Shown here one piece after another: positions 41,717 to 50,233 of a DNA stretch of 64,000 nt; position 1 is the stretch's first letter; each line of letters opens with the position of its first letter. A program made the position numbers and the translations under genes. Origin of the DNA: Mycolicibacterium peregrinum (GTDB lineage Bacteria > Actinomycetota > Actinomycetes > Mycobacteriales > Mycobacteriaceae); NCBI RefSeq assembly GCF_001665625.1, contig NZ_LZSY01000171.1:1-64000 (forward strand). The letters run 5' to 3'. The notes below the pieces were generated by a model. The model searched no databases and was not told where the DNA came from. It saw only the letters and a list, made by a program, of their open reading frames with translations.

Positions 41717-42541
41717 TCAGCCCTGGGCGAGCACCGACACCGGCTGCCACTGCTCCCACGTCGCCAGCCGGCTCTCGTAGTCGGCCCTGGCCAACTGCAG
41801 GGGCAGCTCACCGAAGAACACCCGCAGCGGCGGGTTCTCGGCGTCGACGATCTTGAGCACCGCCTCGGCCGACGCCTTCGGATCGCCGGGCTTGGCGCTG
41901 CGCTGGGCGCGGGCGCGTTGCGCGGCCTCGCGGGCCTCGTCGTAATCGGCAAGCGGGGCAGCATGTCTGGCCGAGGATCCGGCCCAGTCGGTGGAGAAGC
42001 CGCCAGGCTCGATCAGCGTCACGTGCACACCGAACGGTGCGACCTCTTGGGCCAGTGACTGTGAGAACCCTTCCAGCGCCCACTTCGACGCGTGGTACAT
42101 GCCGACCAGTGGAAATGCGGTGATGCCGCCGATCGAGGACACCTGGATGATGTGCCCGCTGCCCTGGGCGCGCAGATACGGCAGCGCGGCTTGGGTGACC
42201 CACAGTGCGCCGAAGACGTTCGTCTCGATCTGGTCCCGCGCGTCGGCCTCCGACAGCTCCTCGATGAACCCGAACTGGCCGTAACCGGCATTGTTGACGA
42301 CGATATCCAGCCGGCCGAAGTTGTCATGGGCCTGTTTGACGGCGACGAAGTCCGCCTCTCGGTCGGTGACATCAAGGCGGATCGGCAGCAGCGCGTCGCC
42401 GTACTTGTCGGCCAGGTCGGCCAGCGTGGCGGTGTCGCGCGCGGTGGCGGCCACCTTGTCACCGCGGTCCAGGGCTGCGATTGCCCATTCCCGGCCGAAA
42501 CCCCTCGATGCACCGGTGATGAACCACACTTTTTCGCTCAT
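41717..42541 (-). CDS. Short-chain dehydrogenase/reductase
   Basis: The protein has 274 residues. ITGASRGFGREWA near residue 8, NNAGYGQFG, catalytic Ser in QVSSIGGITAF and the Tyr-x-x-x-Lys pair in YHASKWALEGF, followed by LIEPGGFSTDW. The C-terminal 60 residues form the substrate lid of the extended SDRs. The ATG at 42541 starts directly at the first strand. Substrate unknown. It lies upstream of, and divergent from, menG. Confidence 0.9.
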   Translation of the reverse strand: MSEKVWFITGASRGFGREWAIAALDRGDKVAATARDTATLADLADKYGDALLPIRLDVTDREADFVAVKQAHDNFGRLDIVVNNAGYGQFGFIEELSEADARDQIETNVFGALWVTQAALPYLRAQGSGHIIQVSSIGGITAFPLVGMYHASKWALEGFSQSLAQEVAPFGVHVTLIEPGGFSTDWAGSSARHAAPLADYDEAREAAQRARAQRSAKPGDPKASAEAVLKIVDAENPPLRVFFGELPLQLARADYESRLATWEQWQPVSVLAQG

Positions 42542-42690
42542 GATCAACCCTTCGACGTTTCGTTCCCTGCAGTTCAGCGGTCGGACGCAGCCACCCATTC
42601 CCCCGGCCGTCCGACTTGCAGGAAGTCCACAGGGAGCCGCGACGGTGCGCCACGGTTTCGGTCACTGTCAATCTATTGAGCACCGCCCGG

Positions 42691-42696
42691 TAGCGT
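42691..42696 (+). promoter_or_regulatory. -10 hexamer of a probable leaderless menG promoter
   Basis: TAGCGT lies 7 nt before the GTG at 42704, the same sequence and spacing as before bpoC. Confidence 0.5.
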
Positions 42697-42703
42697 CAGC
42701 ACC

Positions 42704-43396
42704 GTGAGTCGAGCGAGCCTGGAGAAGAACCCCCACGAAGTGGCATCGATGTTCGATGCCGTGGCGCGGCGCTACGACCTGACCAACACCGTGCTATCCC
42801 TCGGACAGGACCGGTTCTGGCGTCGGCAGACGCGTGCGGCGCTCGGCATCGGTCCCGGCGACAAGGTGCTGGACCTGGCGGCGGGCACCGCGGTGTCGAC
42901 GGTCGAGCTGGCGAGCTCCGGCGCGTGGTGTGTGGCGGCGGACTTCTCGGTGGGCATGCTCGCCGCCGGGGCATCGCGGCCGGTGCCGAAGGTGGGTGCC
43001 GACGCCACCCGGCTGCCGTTCGCCGACGGGGTGTTCGACGCGGTCACCATCAGCTTCGGGTTGCGCAACGTCGTCGACCATGTGGCGGGACTGCGGGAGA
43101 TGGCCCGGGTGACGCGGCCGGGCGGCCGACTGGTGGTGTGCGAGTTCTCGACGCCGACCAACGGTGCGTTCGCCACGCTGTACAAGGAGTACCTGATGCA
43201 GGCGCTGCCGCGGATGGCCACCGCGGTGTCGAGCAACCCGGATGCCTATGTGTACCTGGCCGAGTCGATCCGCGCCTGGCCGGATCAGGCCGAGCTGGCC
43301 CGGCGTATCGGCGAAGCCGGCTGGTCACAGGTCAAGTGGCGCAACCTGACCGGCGGTATCGTGGCGCTGCACGCAGCGACCAAGCCGTCTCCCTGA
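42704..43396 (+). CDS. menG: Demethylmenaquinone methyltransferase (MenG/UbiE)
   Basis: The protein has 230 residues. SAM-dependent methyltransferase with the family hallmark at the N-terminus (VASMFDAVARRYDLTNTVLS), SAM motif I KVLDLAAGTAVSTVELA, and ITISFGLRNVVDHVAGLREM. It adds the methyl group to the naphthoquinone ring in the last step of menaquinone synthesis, and corresponds to Rv0558. GTG start with a leaderless-type promoter. The 3' end is followed by a hairpin element shared with a convergent gene. Confidence 0.95.
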   Translation: MSRASLEKNPHEVASMFDAVARRYDLTNTVLSLGQDRFWRRQTRAALGIGPGDKVLDLAAGTAVSTVELASSGAWCVAADFSVGMLAAGASRPVPKVGADATRLPFADGVFDAVTISFGLRNVVDHVAGLREMARVTRPGGRLVVCEFSTPTNGAFATLYKEYLMQALPRMATAVSSNPDAYVYLAESIRAWPDQAELARRIGEAGWSQVKWRNLTGGIVALHAATKPSP

Positions 43397-43413
43397 CTCC
43401 ATTTTCTCTCTGT

Positions 43414-43476
43414 CGCCGAAATGGCATTCCAGCAGGAGTTGTTCGAGTAACCACCTGCTGGAATGCGGTTTCGGCG
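43414..43476. repeat. Large intergenic hairpin element between convergent genes
   Basis: The arms are 23 bp long, CGCCGAAATGGCATTCCAGC and on at 43414-43436 and its complement at 43454-43476, with two mismatches and a 17-nt loop. It lies between the stops of menG and the MpaB-type gene, where a bidirectional terminator would be expected. Sequence differs from the other hairpin elements of this window. Confidence 0.75.
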
Positions 43477-43481
43477 GATTC

Positions 43482-44180
43482 TTACGACAGCACCCGACTG
43501 GTCAGTACGAACCGCCGCAGGGACCGGCGGTCGCGAGCGCTGATCACCGTGCCGGTCAGCTCGGCTGCCCGCGGATGCTGCAGCGCCCGGATCGCCCGGC
43601 GCGGCACCGCCCGTGGCCACCAGTCCGTCGGCGCGAACATCTGGCGCCGGAACGGCTCGAAGTGTTCGCCCGCCACCAACTGGGTGTGGCAGGCGTCCTC
43701 GAAGTAGGTGCAGAACTCGGGCCAGCTCGCAGGCATCGGGCGCGCGGAGATGCCGTAACGCCCATACCACGCGCAGCACTCCTGGTAGAGCTGCTCGTGC
43801 TCGCCTTCGTCCAGCTTCCGGATGAACGTATTCACCATCGTCACAATGCTTTCCACATATGTGGCGTGCTGGAAGTGGAAGACGTCGGGGTTCAGCGCGT
43901 GGTACTTGTTCCCGGCCGGGTCCCGGCCTTTCACGTCCTCGTGCGCGAAGCGGATGTAGGGGCGCATGTCGATGTCGGTGAAGGCGATCCTGATCGCCTG
44001 GGTCACCGTGCGTTTGTGGTGCAACCACACCCGTCGGTGCAACAGCGCATGCTGTGTGATCCCGGTGGCGATCGTCGGATGCAGTGACTGCAGGCAGACT
44101 GCCCTCGGCAGGACGAACAGGAACCGCCGGTCCTGCAGATAACGCGACAGCATGGTGTCCGGGCCGAGCCCGGCCGCCAC
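43482..44180 (-). CDS. MpaB/DUF2236-type oxygenase-family protein (shorter copy)
   Basis: The protein has about 232 residues. It matches the DUF2236 core: LSRYLQDRRFLFVLPRAVCL, a helix with THRxW-like ALLHRRVWLHHKRTV, and the diagnostic HEDVKGRDPAGNKYHALNPD followed by FHFQHATYVESIVTMV. The fold includes heme-dependent rubber oxygenase and MpaB, so an oxygenase role is possible. It follows a second MpaB-type gene by 5 bp. The start is uncertain: the frame runs far upstream over its neighbour, and GTG at 44180 or ATG at 44150 are both possible. It ends the minus-strand run that starts with the mce operon. Confidence 0.8.
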   Translation of the reverse strand: MAAGLGPDTMLSRYLQDRRFLFVLPRAVCLQSLHPTIATGITQHALLHRRVWLHHKRTVTQAIRIAFTDIDMRPYIRFAHEDVKGRDPAGNKYHALNPDVFHFQHATYVESIVTMVNTFIRKLDEGEHEQLYQECCAWYGRYGISARPMPASWPEFCTYFEDACHTQLVAGEHFEPFRRQMFAPTDWWPRAVPRRAIRALQHPRAAELTGTVISARDRRSLRRFVLTSRVLS

Positions 44181-44185
44181 GGAGG

Positions 44186-45091
44186 TCAGATCAGCGCCTT
44201 CTTGCGGCGGATCCGGCGGCGCAGGTCCTTCATCAGCACCGCATAGTTGCCGTTGCGCAGTGACTTCGGCAGGAAGCGGTTGACGAACGCCACGAACAGG
44301 AAGAGATGCTCGAAGCGGCGCCGGTCGGTATCGGTCCACTCCAATTCCATCGCGTCGCGGAACACCGGCGCCAGGAAGCCGATGGTCAAGAACCGCAGCA
44401 GCGGCGCCAGCATCTTTCGCATGGGCCAGTTGATCATCCGCAACTCCACCAGGACCATGAGGTAATCCCGGACGAACGGGGTCATCTCGACGCGTTCGCA
44501 TGCGGTGTTCCAATACGCATCGAAGTCCGCCCTGGTGGCCGGCCACATCTCCTCGAGGACCTGCAGCGTGGTGCCGATGGTCATCGCACTCTGGTAGAAG
44601 GTCTCGGCCTGTTCCTCGGTCATCGTGCCGTAGAGCAGCTGATGGGTGTCTTCATAGAAAATGAAAAGGCATGCCGCCACCCACAACTGCAGTTCGCGGT
44701 TGAACGCGTTGTACTTGACCGGGCTGTCCTCGGTGGACCGAACCTGCCGGTGCGCAACGTTGACGGCTTCGCGGTAGGCGTTCTTCTCCTCGTCGGTGCC
44801 GAGGATCGCCACGGTCAGGTATTGCGCCGTGGTGCGCAGCCGCTTCCACGGGTGGTGCACCAAACTTCCTGATTCCACCCGGCTTTCGGCGACGCCGTAC
44901 CCCACTTCGGGCCAGCTCATCTGCATGATGACATTGGCCGCCGCTCCGGCGGCGGACCAGAAGTCCAGCGCGTCCGAGAGGTCGACGTGCTTCTTCCGGA
45001 TCCACCGCGGCACCCGTTGCGTGACGGTGATGCGGGTCTCGGCGGTAGTCAGCCGCGGCTCGGCGGCCAGGTCCACGTACGTCGCTGGCAT
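44186..45091 (-). CDS. MpaB/DUF2236-type oxygenase-family protein
   Basis: The protein has 301 residues. The DUF2236 core is visible in LDFWSAAGAAANVIMQMSWP, GSLVHHPWKRLRTTAQYLTV, and NVAHRQVRST followed by KYNAFNRELQLWVAACLF. It is a paralogue of the downstream protein but diverged. Both lie directly after the Mce-associated gene, 39 bp away, in the orientation of the mce operon. An association of such oxygenases with lipid import is plausible but inferred. Reaction unknown. Confidence 0.82.
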   Translation of the reverse strand: MPATYVDLAAEPRLTTAETRITVTQRVPRWIRKKHVDLSDALDFWSAAGAAANVIMQMSWPEVGYGVAESRVESGSLVHHPWKRLRTTAQYLTVAILGTDEEKNAYREAVNVAHRQVRSTEDSPVKYNAFNRELQLWVAACLFIFYEDTHQLLYGTMTEEQAETFYQSAMTIGTTLQVLEEMWPATRADFDAYWNTACERVEMTPFVRDYLMVLVELRMINWPMRKMLAPLLRFLTIGFLAPVFRDAMELEWTDTDRRRFEHLFLFVAFVNRFLPKSLRNGNYAVLMKDLRRRIRRKKALI

Positions 45092-45130
45092 GGGGGCTCC
45101 TCTCGGGGGCGAAACAGGGCTAACAGCGGG

Positions 45131-45784
45131 TTACACGGTCTGCACGTCGTCGACGATCCAGCGGTCGCCGCTGCGCACCAGCTTGACCACCATTCGGTAC
45201 TTCTGATTACTGCCTTGTGGTGCAGTCACATTGGTGACGTGTTGATCGACGAAGGCGACGACGGTGGCGGTGTCGCCGTCGAGGCTGTCGACGACCACGT
45301 GATCGGCCGTTGCGGTCGCGACACCCTTGCTGGTCACCACGATGTCGCGCAGCGCCTTGACCATCTCGTCGTACTTGGCCGCGAATCCTGGGGTGGAATT
45401 GGCAACGATGTGCTCACGGTTGGCGTCCATCTTCTGGTAGTCGAACGCAGCCATCGCCACCAGATAGTCGCGGGACATCGCCACGGCGTCGGTGCGCAGT
45501 GCGTCGTCGCGACGGTGGTGGTATTCGCCGAGCGACAACACCACCAGCGCTGCCACGGCGGCGACGGCGAGCAGTGCGACCAGAGCCGTTGCGATCCGGC
45601 GCTTGAGCCGGCCGGGCGCAGTGGGTTCGGAGTCCTCGGCCTCTGGCTCGTCGACGTCGGGGTCCTGGACATCCTCGGCGGCGTCTTCGGGGACATCCTC
45701 GGGGACATCGTCGGAGGGCTTGTCCAATGTCAGCACCGATTCCTTGCGGTCGTCGTCGGCAGAGTCATCGTCGGAATTGCTCAC
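45131..45784 (-). CDS. Mce-associated membrane protein
   Basis: The protein has 217 residues: an acidic disordered N-terminus rich in Asp and Glu (residues 1-65), one membrane helix (about 72-92, ATALVALLAVAAVAALVVLS), then a ~120-residue extracytoplasmic NTF2-like domain ending in VKLVRSGDRWIVDDVQTV. This is the standard architecture of Mce-associated (Mas/Mam-type) proteins that accompany and stabilise Mce complexes. GTG at 45784 overlaps the mceF stop (GTGA), so it is translationally coupled to the mce operon. Confidence 0.9.
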   Translation of the reverse strand: MSNSDDDSADDDRKESVLTLDKPSDDVPEDVPEDAAEDVQDPDVDEPEAEDSEPTAPGRLKRRIATALVALLAVAAVAALVVLSLGEYHHRRDDALRTDAVAMSRDYLVAMAAFDYQKMDANREHIVANSTPGFAAKYDEMVKALRDIVVTSKGVATATADHVVVDSLDGDTATVVAFVDQHVTNVTAPQGSNQKYRMVVKLVRSGDRWIVDDVQTV

Positions 45785-47004
45785 TGCGGGCCACCTTTCA
45801 GGATGCTGCGCCATTTGTAGGCCAGCTGGGCCAGGGTCGGGATCTTGACCGGGTCACTGACCACCTCGGGTCCGATCGGATGTCCGGGGGTCTGTGAGTT
45901 CTGCAGGCCGAGATCGTTGGGTCGGGGTGCGTTGACCGCCCCCCGCATCAGCATGTCGGGTGCGGGCGGGCAGTACATCACCAGGTTGGGTTCGGTGGGA
46001 CTGACATCGCCGATGGCCCGCCGGTCGACGTCGTAGTTGCACACCGGTCCCTGCGTGGCGATCAACGAGAAATCCGCCCGGGTCTGGCCGGTGGCGTCGA
46101 CCTTGACGATCGAGGTCAGGTCCTGCAGACCCTTGGGGATGGTCGTGAGCCCCGTCTGCAGCGAATCAGTACGGTCACCGATGATCGGGGTGACGGTGGC
46201 CAGGTTGGCCAGGGTGGCGCCGAAGGTGCCCTGGTAGGTGTCCAGCACCCGCTGCAGGGATTTCAGCGCGGCGGGGGACCGGTCGGTCAGGTACAGGAAC
46301 GCCGGGCCACTGCCATCGAGCTGATTGGCCAACCGTGAGCTGGCGGCCATGCCGCGCACGAACGGGTCACCCTGACCGGCCATGGTGGTGACCAGCTCCG
46401 CGGTGCCCTCGATCAGCGGCTGCAGTTGGCCGGTCTGGTTCCGAATCCGGGTGGACATGTCCGACGCGTTGTCGATCAACATGGCCAGATCCGGTCCCAA
46501 CCCGTCGAAGGCGTTCGACAGTTCGGTGCCGACGTCTCTGACCGCCCGGGTGTCAATGCCTTTCACCAGTTGTGCGGTGTCGCCCATGATCCGGTCCATC
46601 TGGATCGGTTGACGGTCGGCAGGTGCGGCGATGGTGTCCCCGGACGCCAGGTACGGACCGGCATCGGATTGCGGCATGATGTCGACACTCTGGATGCCGG
46701 CGGCCGTGCCCATCCCGACGGTCAGGATCGCATCGCGCGGGATCCGGGTGTCGGGATCGATCGCCAGCCGCACCATCGCGGTGCCGTCGGGGGACAGCCA
46801 CACGTCGTCGACGGTGCCGACCTGCACCCCCCGCACGGTGACGCTGGTGCCCGCGGTGAGTCCGAACGCGTCGCTCATCGTCGCGGTCAGGGTCATCGGT
46901 GTCCGGAACCCTTGCGGTCCGGCCACATAACGAATGCCGAACGGGATGACGATCACGGCGATCACTGCGAAGATCGCCAGCTGAACCACTACCAGGCGTC
47001 TCAA
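45781..47004 (-). CDS. mceF: MCE-family protein MceF
   Basis: The protein has 407 residues. It has an N-terminal membrane helix (LVVVQLAIFAVIAVIVIPFG), the MCE beta-barrel domain over residues 35-115 (MTLTATMSDAFGLTAGTSVT and VRGVQVGTVDDVWLSPDG), then a long helical region and a C-terminal tail rich in Pro and Asn. MceF is the sixth subunit of the tube-forming heterohexamer that carries lipids across the periplasm. It overlaps mceE by an ATGA-type junction. Confidence 0.93.
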   Translation of the reverse strand: MRRLVVVQLAIFAVIAVIVIPFGIRYVAGPQGFRTPMTLTATMSDAFGLTAGTSVTVRGVQVGTVDDVWLSPDGTAMVRLAIDPDTRIPRDAILTVGMGTAAGIQSVDIMPQSDAGPYLASGDTIAAPADRQPIQMDRIMGDTAQLVKGIDTRAVRDVGTELSNAFDGLGPDLAMLIDNASDMSTRIRNQTGQLQPLIEGTAELVTTMAGQGDPFVRGMAASSRLANQLDGSGPAFLYLTDRSPAALKSLQRVLDTYQGTFGATLANLATVTPIIGDRTDSLQTGLTTIPKGLQDLTSIVKVDATGQTRADFSLIATQGPVCNYDVDRRAIGDVSPTEPNLVMYCPPAPDMLMRGAVNAPRPNDLGLQNSQTPGHPIGPEVVSDPVKIPTLAQLAYKWRSILKGGPQ

Positions 47005-48071
47005 TTCAGACCTCCCGACAAGAACCCTTCCAGGGCGACGTCCCCGGTGATCGGGGTGCCGTTGACGATCAACCCTCCGGTGAGGAGTTTGTCGATGGTG
47101 CCCGGGATGTCCAGGGCGCCATCGAACATCAGGTAGTCGCCGTGTACCGAGCTGCCGAACTTCTCCAGGAAGTTGTTCATCGCCGTGAGCATCCCGCCCA
47201 GCCGGTCGTTGAAGGCGCCCATGGTCTGCACGACGGTGCCGGCGTCGGACACCATGGCGTTCAGATCGGTCGAGGAGAGCACACTGTTGGCGGTGGCGGC
47301 CAGCGCGGTGGTGGAGGAGAACAGCGTCTGCAACTTGGCCCGCTGGACATCGAGCATCGCCACCACCTTCGGCACGGCGTCGAGGTAGCCGGCAACGGTT
47401 TTCTGCTCGTGGCCGAACTGTCCGGTGATGTTGGCGGCCAGGCTCATTGCTTGGTCGAACTCGCCCTGATGTTCGGAGGTCTTGGCGGCCAGCAGCGACA
47501 TCGAGTCGATCAGTCCGCGCACCTTGTCGGCCCGGCCGGCGAAGGCCTTGTCCAGTTCGGTGACGATGGTGGCGAGCTGATCGACGCCGCTGCGGGACAG
47601 CAGCGCCCCGAAGGTGGCCAGTGCGCTCTCGATCTGCGGCCCCAGCTCGGTGTGACTGGGCGGGATCACGTCGCCGTCGCGTAGCGCCCGCTGCGGAGCC
47701 AGCTGTGCGCTGCTGAGCCGGACGAACGGATTGCCAAGGGCTGACGGCAGTTCCACGCTGGCCACGGTCCCGGAGTCCAGACCGTCGGCGTCGGCCAGGC
47801 TCAGCTGCACCGAGGCGCCCGAGGCGGCCAGGCTCATCCCGCTGACCCGGCCCACCACCTTCTGCCCGTTGCGGACGTCGGCCCCGATGGTGATGCCGTC
47901 GGCGGTGGGCAGCACCACGGTGACGGCCATCGTGTCACTCGGTGAGGTGCGGCCCAAGGGCAGGTCCTGAATTCCGATATCGCTCAACGCCCATACGCTC
48001 GCGGCGGCGACCACCAGCGCGCAACCGACGGCCGCACCCCGCAGGGTGGGTTTGGGCAGGGATCTAGGCAT
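47001..48071 (-). CDS. mceE: MCE-family protein MceE
   Basis: The protein has 356 residues in the E position of the operon. N-terminal hydrophobic segment (residues 12-30, AAVGCALVVAAASVWALS), followed by IQDLPLG, which corresponds to the SLPLPG motif of MceE, then the MCE domain (VTVVLPTADGITIGADVRNG, VVGRVSGMSLA) and a long helical part. Canonical MceE subunits are lipoproteins (LprK type) with a Cys right before that motif. Here no Cys occupies that place, so the protein is probably anchored by its helix instead. Confidence 0.9.
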   Translation of the reverse strand: MPRSLPKPTLRGAAVGCALVVAAASVWALSDIGIQDLPLGRTSPSDTMAVTVVLPTADGITIGADVRNGQKVVGRVSGMSLAASGASVQLSLADADGLDSGTVASVELPSALGNPFVRLSSAQLAPQRALRDGDVIPPSHTELGPQIESALATFGALLSRSGVDQLATIVTELDKAFAGRADKVRGLIDSMSLLAAKTSEHQGEFDQAMSLAANITGQFGHEQKTVAGYLDAVPKVVAMLDVQRAKLQTLFSSTTALAATANSVLSSTDLNAMVSDAGTVVQTMGAFNDRLGGMLTAMNNFLEKFGSSVHGDYLMFDGALDIPGTIDKLLTGGLIVNGTPITGDVALEGFLSGGLN

Positions 48072-48077
48072 GACCGT

Positions 48078-49181
48078 TCACCTCGGGTACTTCGGGTTCG
48101 GCGCCGGGGCGTTGCCGGTGACAGCGGACACGATGCCCAGCGGGTCCGACCGGCTGATCGGGTAGGAGATCGGGTTGGTGATCCCGGCACCTACACACAT
48201 CGGCAGCATGTTGCGGTCGCAGAAATTCTGGGCCGCGGCGAACTGTGACAGCACCGTGGACACGTTCAGCCGGATCCGGCCGCGCCGGTCCTGGCCGATG
48301 GTGTTGGACAGGTTCTGCATCATCAGCGGCACCAGGTCCATGAACTCGGCCAGCTGCGGTTGCTTGGCTGTCAGCACATCGCCGACGGCGTTGAGGTTGG
48401 CCGCGATGGTGCCCAGATCGTCACCGTGCTGGGTGACGAAGGTGTCGACCTGATCGAGCACCACCTTCAGATCGGCCATGGGCTGGGCGATGTCGACGTT
48501 GGCGTCGGCCCAACTGCCGCCGACCTGACCGAGTTCGTCGACCATCTGGTTCAGCGACACCTGGCGCTGGTTGAAGGCCGCCATCAGGGTGCTGAGGTTG
48601 TCGACCACCGCACCGATGTCCTCGGCCCGCGCACCCAGTACGCCGCTGGCCGCACTGAGATTGCGCATCGCGGAGTTGAACAGCTTGCCCTGATCGCGCC
48701 ACTGGTCGGCACCGCGGGTGAGCACCGCGCCGATGTCGCCCTGTTGTGGCCCGATCGCCGAGGTCAGTGTGCTCAGGCTGCCCAGCATGGTGTCGAAGGT
48801 GATCGGGGAGTGGCTGTGGTCGGCCCCGATGACGTGTCCGTCGGCCAGCGTGGGGCCCGTTCCGCTGTAGGCGGGGCCGAGTTCGACGCTGCGATCACTG
48901 ATCAGGGCCGGGCTCACCACGTAGGCATCGGGTTCGGCGGGCAGCGCGACGTCGTCGGGCAGCGTCATGGTGACCCGCACCGTGGTGCCCTGTGGCGTCA
49001 CCGCGGTGACCCGTCCCACCGGCACCCCGAGCACGGTCACCTTGCTGCCCGGGTAGATGCCGTTGATGTAGCCGAAGTCGGCATGTACCGTGCGGGCCCG
49101 ATCGGTGCGGCCGAACACATACCAGCCACCGGCGGCCAGACACAGGACGACGATCAGCGCCGTCGAAATCCGTCGAGTCAT
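48078..49181 (-). CDS. mceD: MCE-family protein MceD
   Basis: The protein has 367 residues. Signal-anchor helix (STALIVVLCLAAGGWYVFG), MCE domain (VHADFGYINGIYPGSKVTVL, VPVGRVTAVTPQG), long helical domain with heptad-like stretches, and a C-terminal tail with the usual FCDRNMLPMCVG cysteine pair. ATG at 49181 overlaps the mceC stop (ATGA), and mceE starts 6 bp after its stop. Component of the Mce lipid-import complex. Confidence 0.93.
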   Translation of the reverse strand: MTRRISTALIVVLCLAAGGWYVFGRTDRARTVHADFGYINGIYPGSKVTVLGVPVGRVTAVTPQGTTVRVTMTLPDDVALPAEPDAYVVSPALISDRSVELGPAYSGTGPTLADGHVIGADHSHSPITFDTMLGSLSTLTSAIGPQQGDIGAVLTRGADQWRDQGKLFNSAMRNLSAASGVLGARAEDIGAVVDNLSTLMAAFNQRQVSLNQMVDELGQVGGSWADANVDIAQPMADLKVVLDQVDTFVTQHGDDLGTIAANLNAVGDVLTAKQPQLAEFMDLVPLMMQNLSNTIGQDRRGRIRLNVSTVLSQFAAAQNFCDRNMLPMCVGAGITNPISYPISRSDPLGIVSAVTGNAPAPNPKYPR

Positions 49182-50233
49182 CGGCACTCCCGCTGAACAT
49201 TGAGGAAGCACAGCAGGTTGTCGGGCATCACCACGGACGGCGAGTTGACGTCGGCCCAGTTTCCGTTGCCGGTGGCATTGGTGACCGCACGGATCGCCGG
49301 GGGCATCTTCTGTAGGGTCTGGTCGATCTTGTCCACATTGGCTTTCAGGGTTCCGGTGACCGCGGTGAGGCCGGTGATCAAACTGCCGAAATCGGCCTGT
49401 TTGTCGGTGTAGATCTCGGCCAGGTGCCGCATGATCGCGGTCAGGTTGGTGACGATGTCGGCCAGCGCCTGACGGCGGGCGGCCAGTGAGGACACGATGT
49501 ACTGCGCATTGGCCGCGGTATCAGCCAGCGAATCGGTTTGATGCGACAGCATTTCGGCCATCGACCGGCTGATCCGCAGGATCTCGTCGATCTTGTCGCC
49601 GTTGTCGGCGAAGGCCGAGCTGGCGGCGCTGATCCCGGCCAGCGCCTGGCCGAGCTCGGTGCTGTTGCCGGGCATGGTCTCGACCAAGGTGTTCATCATC
49701 GCCGTCAGCGGCTGCTGGTCGACGTGCTCGGCAGTGTCGGCGGCCTTGCGCCCGACTTCGTCGAGGCTGTACGGAACCGTGGTGCGCGACAACGGAATGA
49801 CGTTGGAGTCCAAACCATTGACGGTCCCGGCGGGCATGACGTCGAGGAACCGCTTACCAAGCACGGTTCGCAGCCGCACTGTGACCGTGGTGCGGTTGCC
49901 GAGGGCCTGAGCCTTGTCCAGCCGGAAGCCGACCCGTACCCGGTCGACGGCCAGCGCCACGTCCTCCACCCGCCCGGCCGGCACCCCGGCGACGTACACC
50001 GGATCGCCTCCGGTCAGCCCGCTGGCATTGGCCAGCTCCGCGACATAGGAGTTGGTCCGCACGTGGTAGACCGCGCGGGGAATCCCGATGGAGACGACCA
50101 TGATGGCCACCAGGGTGATGGTGCCGATCATGCCCAGCGCCAACGGGATTGATGGATTGTGTTTGCGCTGATCCTTCACGAAGAGGAAGATCACCGCGCC
50201 GACGAAGAGGTCGATCAGTTTGACGAGGAACAT
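49178..50233 (-). CDS. mceC: MCE-family protein MceC
   Basis: The protein has 351 residues. Two N-terminal hydrophobic segments (LIDLFVGAVIFLFV and LGMIGTITLVAIMVVSIGI) are longer than in the other subunits. The MCE domain follows (VAELANASGLTGGDPVYVAG, VPAGRVEDVALAVD), then the helical domain and a short C-terminus ending in LLCFLNVQRECR. It starts directly at the mceB stop and overlaps mceD. Confidence 0.92.
   Translation of the reverse strand: MFLVKLIDLFVGAVIFLFVKDQRKHNPSIPLALGMIGTITLVAIMVVSIGIPRAVYHVRTNSYVAELANASGLTGGDPVYVAGVPAGRVEDVALAVDRVRVGFRLDKAQALGNRTTVTVRLRTVLGKRFLDVMPAGTVNGLDSNVIPLSRTTVPYSLDEVGRKAADTAEHVDQQPLTAMMNTLVETMPGNSTELGQALAGISAASSAFADNGDKIDEILRISRSMAEMLSHQTDSLADTAANAQYIVSSLAARRQALADIVTNLTAIMRHLAEIYTDKQADFGSLITGLTAVTGTLKANVDKIDQTLQKMPPAIRAVTNATGNGNWADVNSPSVVMPDNLLCFLNVQRECR

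Noticed and set aside
43482..44546. 354-codon frame for the shorter MpaB-type protein
   Set aside because: The first 122 codons overlap the other MpaB gene in a different frame and look like shadow sequence.
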